32,094 nucleotides of DNA from Microbacterium resistens NBRC 103078. GTDB lineage: Bacteria > Actinomycetota > Actinomycetes > Actinomycetales > Microbacteriaceae. The DNA lies in the NCBI RefSeq assembly GCF_001552355.1, contig NZ_BCRA01000068.1:1-32094 (forward strand). Reading direction: 5' to 3'. A model generated the notes under the pieces. It was not told the origin of the DNA, did no database searches, and was given only the letters and a program-made list of their open reading frames with translations. A program made the position numbers and the translations under genes. Positions 1-7,426 of the stretch are shown piece after piece; the first letter of the stretch is position 1, and each line of letters begins with the position of its first letter.

Positions 1-135
1 AAAACCACCCACCGCCACCAACGCCACCACCAACGGCACCACGACCAACAACACCCGCCGACGACGCCGACGCACACGACGCTCTTCCCGTCGAAGCGCA
101 CTCGCCGGGAGATGGTGTGACTGCCGAGAATCCAT
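1..135 (-). CDS. N-terminus of a membrane-anchored or secreted protein (cut by left edge)
   Basis: An open minus-strand frame begins at an ATG at 135-133 and stays open to the window edge (45 codons); an in-frame stop lies upstream of the ATG. The visible part starts MDSRQSHH, then has a strongly basic stretch (EERRVRRRRRR), then an unbroken hydrophobic run (VLLVVVPLVVALVAVGG). This is the layout of a type II signal-anchor or a signal peptide with a long n-region. The catalytic part lies off the window, so the function cannot be given; actinobacterial cell-wall enzymes such as L,D-transpeptidases, carboxypeptidases or LCP proteins often begin this way. No good Shine-Dalgarno is visible. It lies downstream of the SRPBCC gene on the same strand after a 58-nt gap. 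Confidence 0.6.
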   Translation of the reverse strand, partial: MDSRQSHHLPASALRREERRVRRRRRRVLLVVVPLVVALVAVGGF

Positions 136-193
136 GTGAGTTATTTCGGATCTAGAGTTTCTTGGTCGCAGAGACTGTCAGGAGGCAAGGCGG

Positions 194-670
194 TCAGGGC
201 ACATGCTCCGCGGCACGCTTGATGTCCTCGAGGTCCTTCCGCATCGCCGAGCGGGTCGCGGAGATCCCCAGCGGACCCAGGAGGGTCTGCATCATCCGGG
301 AGAAGCGCGAGGCTCCGGCCACGGGGGTGGCGGCGAAGTCCATCGTCAGACGGGTGCCCCCGTCTGCGGCGGGGTCGAGGTGAAAGATGCTGACGTAGTC
401 GGCGCCGTGACTGGAGGCGATGATGCGCGTGCAGTACGGCGGATCGATCTCGGCGACCTCCATCTCCTCGGCGGCGGTCTTCCCGAAGAGCCGTCGGGTC
501 TCGCGCCAGCGGGTCCCGACGGCGTATCCCTCGGGGCCACCGATCCGCTCCAGCGAGAGGATCCCGTTCAGCACGGTCGGCGCACGGTCAAGGTCCGTGA
601 GCACTCCCCACACCGCGGCGGACGCGGCGTCGATGCCGATACTGGTGGAGACGCTCCAGCCCTCAGGCAC
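194..670 (-). CDS. SRPBCC family protein (polyketide cyclase/START-like fold)
   Basis: 158 aa with a GTG start. It follows the SRPBCC pattern throughout: a short first strand (WSVSTSIGIDA), the helix that wraps the domain (AVWGVLTDLDRAP), a long set of antiparallel strands with GTRWRETR and the acidic strand AEEMEVAEIDPP, and a C-terminal amphipathic helix (SATRSAMRKDLEDIKRAAEH). Proteins of this fold bind hydrophobic ligands in a cavity, and actinobacterial ones are often annotated only as polyketide cyclase/dehydrase. Nothing here identifies a ligand. The start overlaps the end of the VOC gene by 8 nt (VOC stop at 665-663), so the two are almost certainly cotranscribed and translationally coupled. 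No signal peptide: cytoplasmic. Confidence 0.85.
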   Translation of the reverse strand: MPEGWSVSTSIGIDAASAAVWGVLTDLDRAPTVLNGILSLERIGGPEGYAVGTRWRETRRLFGKTAAEEMEVAEIDPPYCTRIIASSHGADYVSIFHLDPAADGGTRLTMDFAATPVAGASRFSRMMQTLLGPLGISATRSAMRKDLEDIKRAAEHVP

Positions 671-1454
671 CGGCGGCGTCCCCGGATCCCGAGACCGTGA
701 TCACACCGAAGGTCTCGCCCTGAGTGCCGACGAGCACCGCCATCCGCCCCACGGGGGAGTCGAACGGGCCGACGAGCACCGACCCGCCGTACACGACCGC
801 CGTCTCGGCCGCGGAGTCCACATCGTCAGAGGCGAACCACGTCAGCCAATGGTTCGGGGCGTCCTTCGGCATGCGTTCGTCCATCACCTGGACGCCGCCG
901 ACCGGGCCCGCCCCCGCGGTGAAGGTGATGTAGTCGAATCCGTCGGACGCTATGTCCTCGAAGGTGTGCCCGAACACGTCCGAGAGGAACGTCTTCGTGG
1001 CGGCGAGATCGCGGGTCTGCACCTCGTTCCACGCGAGCGCGCCGTGCTCGTTCACCCGCTCGGCGCCGATGTGCTCCTTCGCCTGCCAGACGCCGAAGAC
1101 CGCCCCGTCGGATCCCGCAGCGATCAGCATGCGCCCCGCGCTCAGCACGTCCATCGGAGGCAGGAGGATCGTCCCACCTGCCTTCTCGATCCTCGGCACC
1201 AGGCTCTCGACGTCGTCGTGAGCGAGATAGGTCGTCCAGACCGTGGGCTGGTGCTTGTCCTGTGCCGGGCCGATGCCCGCGACATGACGACCCTCCTTCA
1301 CGGCGAGGAGGTAGCCGCCGGCACCCTCGCCGGCGCTGGCGAACTCCCAGCCGAACAGAGCGGTGTAGAAGAGGACGGTCCCCGACAGGTCCCGAGTGGA
1401 CAGATCGACCCAGTTCGGCGTGCCGTTGGGCCAGATCTCGGTGCGTACAGCCAT
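663..1454 (-). CDS. VOC (glyoxalase/bleomycin-resistance fold) family protein, two-domain
   Basis: 263 aa with two vicinal-oxygen-chelate modules in tandem. The first begins around TPNWVDLSTRDLSGTVLFYTALFGWEF, and the second repeats the theme as ALAWNEVQTRDLAATKTFLSDVFGHTF. The N-terminus and overall layout resemble the mycobacterial secreted/cytosolic protein Rv0577 (CFP32-type). Family members bind metal or small electrophiles, but metal ligands cannot be assigned with confidence here. The start is ATG at 1454 with a good Shine-Dalgarno (GGAGGAA) 5-6 nt upstream. A perfect inverted repeat lies 25 nt upstream of the start and probably controls the VOC-SRPBCC pair. Such pairs are often run by small repressors of the ArsR or TetR type; none is next to it in this window. 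Confidence 0.87.
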   Translation of the reverse strand: MAVRTEIWPNGTPNWVDLSTRDLSGTVLFYTALFGWEFASAGEGAGGYLLAVKEGRHVAGIGPAQDKHQPTVWTTYLAHDDVESLVPRIEKAGGTILLPPMDVLSAGRMLIAAGSDGAVFGVWQAKEHIGAERVNEHGALAWNEVQTRDLAATKTFLSDVFGHTFEDIASDGFDYITFTAGAGPVGGVQVMDERMPKDAPNHWLTWFASDDVDSAAETAVVYGGSVLVGPFDSPVGRMAVLVGTQGETFGVITVSGSGDAAGA

Positions 1455-1478
1455 GAGCTTCCTCCGCGTTCGTGAACG

Positions 1479-1500
1479 TGTGAAATTTCAGTATTTCACA
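1479..1500 (-). promoter_or_regulatory. perfect 22-bp inverted repeat, candidate repressor operator of the VOC-SRPBCC operon
   Basis: The arms TGTGAAAT (1479-1486) and ATTTCACA (1493-1500) are exact reverse complements around a 6-nt spacer. The element is AT-rich in a very GC-rich context and sits 25 nt upstream of the VOC start codon, where a promoter-overlapping operator would be. Symmetry and spacing suit a dimeric winged-helix or TetR-type repressor; the regulator is unknown. Confidence 0.6.
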
Positions 1501-1591
1501 TGGCGAACGCGCTCGCGTCGCGCCCGCGAAGCGGCATGCCCCCGTGCCGAGTACCCGAGATCGACCAGGACACCGCCAGGGAAAAGCGAAA

Positions 1592-1621
1592 CGGCCCGGG
1601 GTTCTGATCGAACCCGGGCCG
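1592..1621 (-). terminator. intrinsic terminator downstream of tRNA-Leu
   Basis: On the minus strand, CGGCCCGGGTT and AACCCCGGGCCG form an 11-12 bp GC-rich stem (one bulge) with a short loop. A T-rich tract (TTTCGCTTTTC) follows at about 1581-1591. It begins about 20 nt after the CCA end of the tRNA, as expected for the tRNA-Leu terminator, and also insulates the VOC operon. Confidence 0.8.
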
Positions 1622-1641
1622 CTTTCCTGAGCCACACCGTG

Positions 1642-1728
1642 TGGTGCGCGAGGGGGGACTTGAACCCCCACGCCGTTGCCGGCACTGGCACCTGAAGCCA
1701 GCGCGTCTACCTATTCCGCCACTCGCGC
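1642..1728 (-). tRNA. tRNA-Leu (anticodon CAG)
   Basis: The 5' acceptor strand GCGCGAG (1728-1722) pairs with CTCGCGC (1652-1646). It is followed by discriminator A and an encoded CCA at 1644-1642. The anticodon arm is CTGGC-TTCAGGT-GCCAG with anticodon CAG, and the T arm carries GGTTCAAGTC. A long variable arm (TGCCGGCAACGGCG) marks a class II tRNA, fitting leucine. The position beside fhaA matches leuT beside Rv0020c in M. tuberculosis. Confidence 0.95.
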
Positions 1729-1918
1729 ATGTCGGCTCCGAGGAACCAACCTCCCGAGGATAACACGAGCCCGGGGCGTGCTCGAAACCGCGCCGGCCCC
1801 GGACGGCGGGCGTTCGCGTGCCGCCGAACGTCCGGTTGGAGGCGATCCCCACGGGAATCCCTGGTCGCGCGCCATCGCCCGAGATCCAGCGTCCCGGGGA
1901 TCATTCAGGGCGTGTGGC

Positions 1919-1956
1919 TACGATGGCCGTACCTATCGGTGAGCCTTGGGAGCCCA
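1919..1956 (+). promoter_or_regulatory. candidate promoter and leader of the fhaA-pknB operon
   Basis: A TACGAT hexamer at 1919-1924, preceded by TGTGG, resembles an extended -10. Transcription would start near 1931, giving a leader of about 26 nt. A Shine-Dalgarno-like GGGAG (1948-1952) precedes the GTG at 1957. No convincing -35 is visible. The remaining stretch from tRNA-Leu to here shows only the tRNA promoter region on the other strand. Confidence 0.4.
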
Positions 1957-2670
1957 GTGGGACTACTAGACAGCTTTGAGAAGGGTCTGGAGCGCGCGGT
2001 CAACAGCGCGTTCGCGAAGACCTTTCGCAGCGGCATCCAGCCCGTGGAGATCGCCTCGGCCCTGCGCCGGGAGGTCGACACGAAGGCTGCCGTGGTGAGC
2101 CGGGACCGGATCATCGCCCCCAGCACCTTCGTCGTCCGTCTCAGCGACGAGGACGCCGCCGCCATGCACGGTCTCGGCGGCGCGCTCACCGACGAGCTCC
2201 ACGCGCTGCTGTCGAAGCACGCGCGCGACCAGGGCTACAGCTTCGCCGGCCCGCTCTCCATCTCCCTCGAAGCCGACGACAAGGTCGCCACCGGGACGGT
2301 GCAGGTCGTCTCCGGCGCCGCCGACGAGCGCGTCACCTGGCAGGCGGTGCTCGACGTCGGCGGGCAGCGGCACACGATCTCCCGCGCCCGCACCGTGATC
2401 GGCCGCGGCAGCGACGCGGACGTCACGATCGCCGACGCCGGCTCCAGCCGCAAGCACGCCGAGATCCTCTGGGACGGCGAGCGCGCGATGCTCCGCGACC
2501 TCGGATCCACGAACGGCACCAAGCTCGACGGCCAGAAGGTGCGCGAGGGCGTGCTGTCATCGGACGCGGTCATCACGATCGGCCGCACCGATCTGACCTT
2601 CCGCGTCGTGCCCGTGTCCTCCCGCCGCGGCGGCGACGCCGGCGCCCGCATGTTCGGAGCGACGCCGTGA
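1957..2670 (+). CDS. fhaA: FhaA: DUF3662 and FHA domain protein
   Basis: 237 aa from a GTG start, chosen because it directly precedes the conserved GLLDSFEKGLERAVNSAF start of the family and has GGGAG upstream; the frame is open further upstream but that part is not protein-like. Residues 1-120 form the DUF3662 domain. Residues about 145-216 are a forkhead-associated domain with the phosphothreonine-binding signatures IGRGSDADV, SSRKHAEI and GSTNGT. FHA domains read phosphothreonine marks; in mycobacteria FhaA is a PknB substrate that binds the phosphorylated MviN pseudokinase domain and restrains peptidoglycan precursor export. The mycobacterial protein has a long linker that is nearly absent here. 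Stop and the next start share GTGA, so it is coupled to fhaB and heads the operon. Confidence 0.93.
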   Translation: MGLLDSFEKGLERAVNSAFAKTFRSGIQPVEIASALRREVDTKAAVVSRDRIIAPSTFVVRLSDEDAAAMHGLGGALTDELHALLSKHARDQGYSFAGPLSISLEADDKVATGTVQVVSGAADERVTWQAVLDVGGQRHTISRARTVIGRGSDADVTIADAGSSRKHAEILWDGERAMLRDLGSTNGTKLDGQKVREGVLSSDAVITIGRTDLTFRVVPVSSRRGGDAGARMFGATP

Positions 2671-3215
2671 GCAATCCCAGCGAGCTGACACTCCTTCTTC
2701 TGCGCATCGGCTTCCTGGTGCTGCTGTGGTTCTTCGTCTTCGCCGTCGTCTACTCGCTGCGCGCCGACCTGTTCGGCGTGCGCGTGCGCAAGATGCCCGA
2801 CGCGCAGGCGGCCCCCGCGACCGTCCGCCCGCCGCAGGGCTCCTCCCCGGACGCCGCGACGGCGCCCGTCGAGAAGCCGCGCGCCGCGCGCTCCAGCAAG
2901 CCCGGCGGCCCCGCGACGACCTCCACGGTCTCCACCCTCGTGATCACCTCGGGACCGAAAGCCGGCCTGGAGCTCCCGCTGGGCCGCGAGCCCATGACGA
3001 TCGGCCGCTCCAGCGAGTCCGGTCTCGTGATCCGCGACGACTACACGTCCAGCCACCACGCGCGCCTGCTGCTGTGGGGGGAGAACTGGATGATCCAGGA
3101 CCTCGACTCGACCAACGGCACCTACCTCGGTGGCGAGCGCGTCGGCGCGCCCGTCGCCGTCACCATCGGCACGCCGATCAAGGTCGGCGCCACGACGTTC
3201 GAGCTGCGAGCGTAA
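2667..3215 (+). CDS. fhaB: FhaB (FipA-like): membrane-anchored FHA protein
   Basis: 182 aa; the GTG start overlaps the fhaA stop by 4 nt. A single N-terminal transmembrane helix (LLLLRIGFLVLLWFFVFAVVYSL, about residues 9-31) is followed by a Pro/Ala-rich linker with a Thr/Ser run (TTSTVST, 84-90). An FHA domain follows at about 109-178 with IGRSSESGLV, SSHHARL and DSTNGTYL. The family (Rv0019c, FipA) couples the PknA/PknB kinases to the division machinery through FtsZ/FtsQ. The linker threonines are plausible kinase targets, by analogy only. It is 8 nt from pstP. Confidence 0.93.
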   Translation: MSNPSELTLLLLRIGFLVLLWFFVFAVVYSLRADLFGVRVRKMPDAQAAPATVRPPQGSSPDAATAPVEKPRAARSSKPGGPATTSTVSTLVITSGPKAGLELPLGREPMTIGRSSESGLVIRDDYTSSHHARLLLWGENWMIQDLDSTNGTYLGGERVGAPVAVTIGTPIKVGATTFELRA

Positions 3216-3223
3216 CCGCCGTC

Positions 3224-4465
3224 ATGGTCTTCGAGGGTTCGAGCGCCGCGATCTCCCACACCGGGAAGGTCCGCTCCAACAACCAGGACTCCGGCTACGC
3301 CGGGGCCAACCTCTTCGTCGTCGCCGACGGGATGGGCGGGCACGCGGGCGGCGACGTCGCGTCGAGCATCGCGATCCAGCGCCTGGAGAACCTGGACCAG
3401 GCCTACTCGGCGACCATGGACGCCGAAGCCGCGCTGCAGGCCGCCGCGACGACGGCCGCCGGCGACCTGATCCGCGCCGCGAAGGACCGCCCGGAGCTCG
3501 CCGGCCTCGGCACGACGCTCAGCGCGATCATCATGGTCGACGACTACGCCGTCATCGGGCACATCGGCGACTCCCGGATCTACCTCTTCCGCGACGGCGT
3601 GCTAACCCAGATCACCGCGGACCACACGTTCGTCCAGCGTCTCGTCGACTCCGGCCGGATCACTCCCGAGGAGGCGCGGTTCCATCCCCGCCGCTCCGTG
3701 CTGATGCGCGTGCTCAGCGACATGGACGCGGATCCGGAGCTGGACCTTATCGTCATGGCCACGCAGCCCGGCGACCGCTGGCTGCTGTGCTCCGACGGCC
3801 TGTCCGGCGTGGTCGACGAGGCGCACATCACCAAGGCCCTCAAGCTCGGGATGGCCCCGGGCCGCACCGCCGACAACCTGCTCAAGCAGGCCCTCGACGG
3901 CGGCGCCCCGGACAACGTCACCATCGTGATCGTGGACGTCGGCGGCCAGCACCCGGTGCTCTCCGGGGCCCCGACCATCGTGGGCTCGGCCTCCAACCCG
4001 CAGGGCGTCGTCGTCCCGGCGGCGCGACCGGCCCGCCCGAGCTGGCTGCACCCGGTCCGGCAGGCGGCGAACGAGCCGACGCACTTCGAGCCCGCCGCCG
4101 AGTATCTGGAAGAGCTGATCGAGGAGGACCGCCGCCGCGCGCACCGTCGCCGGATCGGCTGGATCGCGGGGGCCGCGGCGATCATCGTCCTGCTGGCCGC
4201 GGCGCTGTTCGGCGGCTACAGCTGGACGCAGACCCGGTTCTTCGTGGGCGCCGACGAGGACACCGTGGTGATCTTCCGCGGCATCCAGCAGGACATCGGC
4301 CCGATCTCCCTCTCCAGCGTCTACGAGGACACCGGGATCAAGCTGAGGGACCTGCCGCAGTTCGACCGCTCCCGGGTGACCGAGACGGTGACCGCACGCT
4401 CGCTCGAGGACGCCCAGTCGATCGTCGAGCGTCTTCGCGACTCCGCGGAAGGAGGGACGAAGTGA
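3224..4465 (+). CDS. pstP: PstP: PP2C-family Ser/Thr protein phosphatase
   Basis: 413 aa. The PP2C catalytic domain spans residues 8-240 with the metal-binding and catalytic motifs RSNNQDS (18-23), VVADGMGGHAGG (D35), GHIGDSRIYLFRDG, CSDGLSG (D191) and GAPDNVT (D230). A proline-rich juxtamembrane linker precedes one transmembrane helix (about 311-331) and an extracytoplasmic tail of about 80 residues. It is the single membrane phosphatase that reverses phosphorylation by the kinases encoded at the end of this operon. The ATG at 3224 is the first plausible start after the fhaB stop. Its stop overlaps the rodA GTG in GTGA. A Shine-Dalgarno for rodA (GGAAGGAGGG) lies within its last codons. Confidence 0.95.
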   Translation: MVFEGSSAAISHTGKVRSNNQDSGYAGANLFVVADGMGGHAGGDVASSIAIQRLENLDQAYSATMDAEAALQAAATTAAGDLIRAAKDRPELAGLGTTLSAIIMVDDYAVIGHIGDSRIYLFRDGVLTQITADHTFVQRLVDSGRITPEEARFHPRRSVLMRVLSDMDADPELDLIVMATQPGDRWLLCSDGLSGVVDEAHITKALKLGMAPGRTADNLLKQALDGGAPDNVTIVIVDVGGQHPVLSGAPTIVGSASNPQGVVVPAARPARPSWLHPVRQAANEPTHFEPAAEYLEELIEEDRRRAHRRRIGWIAGAAAIIVLLAAALFGGYSWTQTRFFVGADEDTVVIFRGIQQDIGPISLSSVYEDTGIKLRDLPQFDRSRVTETVTARSLEDAQSIVERLRDSAEGGTK

Positions 4466-5859
4466 CCGCCGACACCGCCCCCGAGGTCTCCGCCGACACC
4501 AGCGTGCTGCGCGCGCTGCGCAAGATCCGCGGGCCCCAGACCCAGCGCAACCGCGAGTTCTGGCTGCTGCTGTTCTCCGTCCTCATCTCCGGCTGCGCGA
4601 TCGCCCTCGTCCAGCTCGGCGCGCTCGGCACGATCGACCCCATGATCCTGCTGATCAGCGGAGGACTGGCGATCCTCGTGTTCGCCCTGCACATCGTGCT
4701 GCGGTTCGTCGCGAGCGACGCCGACCCGTTCGTGCTTCCCATCGCCACCCTGCTGACGGGGCTCGGGATCGCGATGATCTACCGGATCGACATCGCCCAG
4801 CACAACACCGGCTGGGCGGCCTACTCCACCAAGCAGCTCGCGTGGACCGCGATCTCGATGGCCGGGGCGATCGCCCTCGTCATCGCCCTGCGCAACTACC
4901 GGGTCCTGTACCGCTTCACCTACCTCTCCGGTCTCGCGGGAATCCTCCTGCTCCTGCTGCCGTTCGTCCCCGGGCTCGGCGACACCGGCGCGAACGCCGA
5001 CGTGTGGGTGTCGATCGGCGGCATCTTCGCCTTCCAGCCCGGTGAGATGGCGAAGATCTTCCTCGCGATCTTCTTCGCCGGGTACCTGGTCCGCACGCGC
5101 GAGAGCCTGTCCTCGGTCGGCAAGCGGTTCCTCGGGTTCACGTGGCCGCGCATGCGCGAGCTCGGCCCCGTCATCGTGGTGTGGCTGCTGTCCCTCGGCA
5201 TCATCGTCTCGCAGCGCGACCTCGGCACCGGCGTGCTCATCTTCGGCATGTTCATCGTCATGCTGTACGTCGCGACCGGGAAGACGAGCTGGGTCCTGAT
5301 CGGGCTCGCGATGGTCGCCGCCGGCGTCGCCGCGGCGACGCAGATCCTCAGCTACGTGCAGGGCCGCTTCCACAACTGGCTCGACGCCTTCAATCCGGAG
5401 CTCATCGAGGCGGACGGCGGCAGCTACCAGCTCGTCCAGGGCATCTTCGGGCTCGCGCACGGCGGCCTCATCGGCACGGGGCTCGGCCAGGGCCGCCCCC
5501 ACCTGACCCCGCTCGCCGAGAGCGACTACATCATCCCGAGCCTGGGCGAGGAGCTGGGCCTCATCGGGCTGTTCGCGATCCTGTGCCTCTACATGGTCTT
5601 CGTGAGCCGCGGCCTTCGCATCGGGCTGGCCGGGCAGGACGACTTCGGCAAGCTCCTCGCGACCGGATTGTCGTTCACGATCGCGCTGCAGGTGTTCATC
5701 ATGGTCGGCGGGGTCACGCGGGTCATCCCGCTGACCGGTCTGACAACCCCGTTCCTCGCCGCGGGCGGATCCTCCCTGGTCGCGAACTGGCTCATCGTGG
5801 CGCTGCTGCTGCGCATCTCGGATCGCGTCCGCCGACAGCCCAGGGTGGTGATCGGATGA
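4462..5859 (+). CDS. rodA: RodA/FtsW-type SEDS peptidoglycan glycosyltransferase
   Basis: 465 aa; the GTG start overlaps the pstP stop by 4 nt. A cytoplasmic N-tail of about 30 residues is followed by roughly ten to twelve hydrophobic segments. SEDS hallmarks near the C-terminal half include ADVWVSIGGIFAFQPGEMAKI, RDLGTGVLIFGMF, SDYIIPSLGEELGLIG and TTPFLAAGGSSLVANW. SEDS proteins polymerise lipid II into glycan strands and work with a partner class B PBP, here PbpA encoded next. Assignment to RodA rather than FtsW rests on operon context, because FtsW is normally in the dcw cluster. A palindromic repeat separates its stop from pbpA. Confidence 0.94.
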   Translation: MTADTAPEVSADTSVLRALRKIRGPQTQRNREFWLLLFSVLISGCAIALVQLGALGTIDPMILLISGGLAILVFALHIVLRFVASDADPFVLPIATLLTGLGIAMIYRIDIAQHNTGWAAYSTKQLAWTAISMAGAIALVIALRNYRVLYRFTYLSGLAGILLLLLPFVPGLGDTGANADVWVSIGGIFAFQPGEMAKIFLAIFFAGYLVRTRESLSSVGKRFLGFTWPRMRELGPVIVVWLLSLGIIVSQRDLGTGVLIFGMFIVMLYVATGKTSWVLIGLAMVAAGVAAATQILSYVQGRFHNWLDAFNPELIEADGGSYQLVQGIFGLAHGGLIGTGLGQGRPHLTPLAESDYIIPSLGEELGLIGLFAILCLYMVFVSRGLRIGLAGQDDFGKLLATGLSFTIALQVFIMVGGVTRVIPLTGLTTPFLAAGGSSLVANWLIVALLLRISDRVRRQPRVVIG

Positions 5860-5875
5860 CCACCCTGATCTCCAC

Positions 5876-5945
5876 GCGTTTCGTCTCGCTCCGCTCGCTC
5901 AACGACCGGTCGTTGAGCGAGGAGCGAAGCACCGAGACGAAACGC
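5876..5945. repeat. REP-like long palindromic element, copy A (rodA-pbpA gap)
   Basis: A 70-nt imperfect hairpin fills most of the 109-nt gap between rodA and pbpA. The outer arms of 13 bp (5876-5888 and 5933-5945, GCGTTTCGTCTCG and its complement) are exact. The core at 5895-5920 is a perfect 26-bp palindrome with half-site TCGCTCAACGACC. The joining segments pair partly (CTCC with GGAG). The same sequence family recurs at 21757-21840. No ORF or transposase is linked to it. Confidence 0.85.
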
Positions 5946-5968
5946 CGTCACGCCCGAGGCGGTGCCGC

Positions 5969-7426
5969 ATGACCAAAGAACTGAGACGGATCAGCTTCCT
6001 CGTGCTGCTGATGTTCTTCTCGCTGTTCGCCGCGGCGAGCTGGATCCAAGTGGTACAGGCCGACGACCTGGCGCAGAACGAGTTCAACCGGCGCACCCTG
6101 CTGGACAGCTACGAGGTCCAGCGCGGGTCGATCCTGGCCGGCGGGGCGCAGATCGCCTCGTCGACGCCGTCCGACGACGTCTACTCCTTCCAGCGGGTCT
6201 ACGCGGATCCGCACCTGTGGGCTGCGGTGACCGGGTTCTACAACCCGGCACTGGGCAGTGCCACCGGGATCGAGCGGGCGATGAACAGCGAGCTGTCCGG
6301 CACCGGTGGCACCCAGTTCTTCTCCACCATCGAGCGGATCATCTCCGGACAGCCCCAGCGCGGGGCGAACGTGGTGCTGAGCCTGGATCCGGCGATCCAG
6401 CAGGCCGCCTACGACGCGCTGGACGGCTATCAGGGCGCGATCGTGGCGATGGAGCCGAAGACGGGGCGCGTCCTCGCCATGGTCTCCACGCCGGGCTACG
6501 ACACGAACGCCCTAGCCGTGCACGACCCGGACGCCGCTCAGGACACGTATCAGCAGCTCGAGGACGACCCGGGCGACCCGCTGTTCAACCGCGGGCTCGG
6601 CGGGAACCTCAACCCCCCGGGATCCACGTTCAAGATCGTGACGGCCGCGGCGGCGCTCGCCTCCGGGAAGTACACGCTGCAGTCGACCCTCCCGAACCCC
6701 GCCTCCTACGTCCTCCCCGGGACCACGACGGCCGTGCACAACGCGTGGGGCGGCGCGTGCGGCGGCGGCAACGAGGTCACGATCGCCGAGGCGCTGCGCC
6801 TCAGCTGCAACATCCCGATGGCGGAGCTCGCCGCCGCGCTCGGCGACGACGCGATCAAGCAGATGGCGGAGAAGTTCGGCTTCAACCAGAGCTTCCAGAC
6901 CCCGCTCGAGTCCACGCCGTCCACCTACCCCTCGGGCCTCAGCGACGACCAGACGGCCCTTACGGGCTTCGGCCAGGGCGACGCCCGCGCCACCCCGTTG
7001 CAGATGGCGATGGTGTCGGCCGGGATCGCCAATGACGGGATCGTCATGAAGCCGCGGATGGTCGACAGCATCCTGGGCGATGACCTGTCCGTGCAGAAGT
7101 CGTTCGAGGACTCGGAGCTGGGGCGCGCGCTGACCGCTGAGGAGGCCGAAGCGATCACCGACGTGCTGGTCGCGGGGGTCCAGGGCGGCGCCGCGACGGG
7201 TGCAAGAATAGACGGAGTCGACGTGGCCGGGAAGACGGGAACGGCCGAGAACGGCGACACCGATCCGTACACCCTCTGGTTCACCGGCTTCGCGCCGGCG
7301 GAGAACCCGCAGGTCGCGGTCGCGGTGGTCGTCGAGGATGGCGGCGGGCAGGGTCAGGACGGATCCGGTGACGGGATCGCGTCACCGATTGCGAAGAAGG
7401 TCATAGAGGCGGTGCTGAACAGATGA
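5969..7426 (+). CDS. pbpA: PbpA: class B penicillin-binding protein (transpeptidase)
   Basis: 485 aa, usual length for actinobacterial PbpA. An N-terminal signal-anchor (about residues 9-27) is followed by the class B non-catalytic domain with the RGSI motif (52-55). The transpeptidase domain carries all three catalytic motifs: STFK (219-222, nucleophile S219), SCN (279-281) and KTG (422-424). It cross-links peptidoglycan outside the membrane, with RodA as its polymerase partner. In mycobacteria PbpA is a PknB target involved in septation. The ATG at 5969 directly precedes the expected basic start [10 protein letters not shown]. The stop overlaps the pknA start in ATGA. Confidence 0.95.
   Translation: MTKELRRISFLVLLMFFSLFAAASWIQVVQADDLAQNEFNRRTLLDSYEVQRGSILAGGAQIASSTPSDDVYSFQRVYADPHLWAAVTGFYNPALGSATGIERAMNSELSGTGGTQFFSTIERIISGQPQRGANVVLSLDPAIQQAAYDALDGYQGAIVAMEPKTGRVLAMVSTPGYDTNALAVHDPDAAQDTYQQLEDDPGDPLFNRGLGGNLNPPGSTFKIVTAAAALASGKYTLQSTLPNPASYVLPGTTTAVHNAWGGACGGGNEVTIAEALRLSCNIPMAELAAALGDDAIKQMAEKFGFNQSFQTPLESTPSTYPSGLSDDQTALTGFGQGDARATPLQMAMVSAGIANDGIVMKPRMVDSILGDDLSVQKSFEDSELGRALTAEEAEAITDVLVAGVQGGAATGARIDGVDVAGKTGTAENGDTDPYTLWFTGFAPAENPQVAVAVVVEDGGGQGQDGSGDGIASPIAKKVIEAVLNR

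Noticed and set aside
2726..3223. Long upstream extension of the PstP reading frame
   Set aside because: The extension overlaps fhaB fully in another frame and reads as Arg/Ala-rich shadow sequence. PP2C homology begins right after the ATG at 3224.
4321..5502. 393-aa minus-strand ORF opposite rodA
   Set aside because: Its composition (Glu/Asp/Arg/Gln-rich, no fold pattern) is the mirror of a GC-rich membrane-protein gene; rodA on the other strand has clear family motifs.
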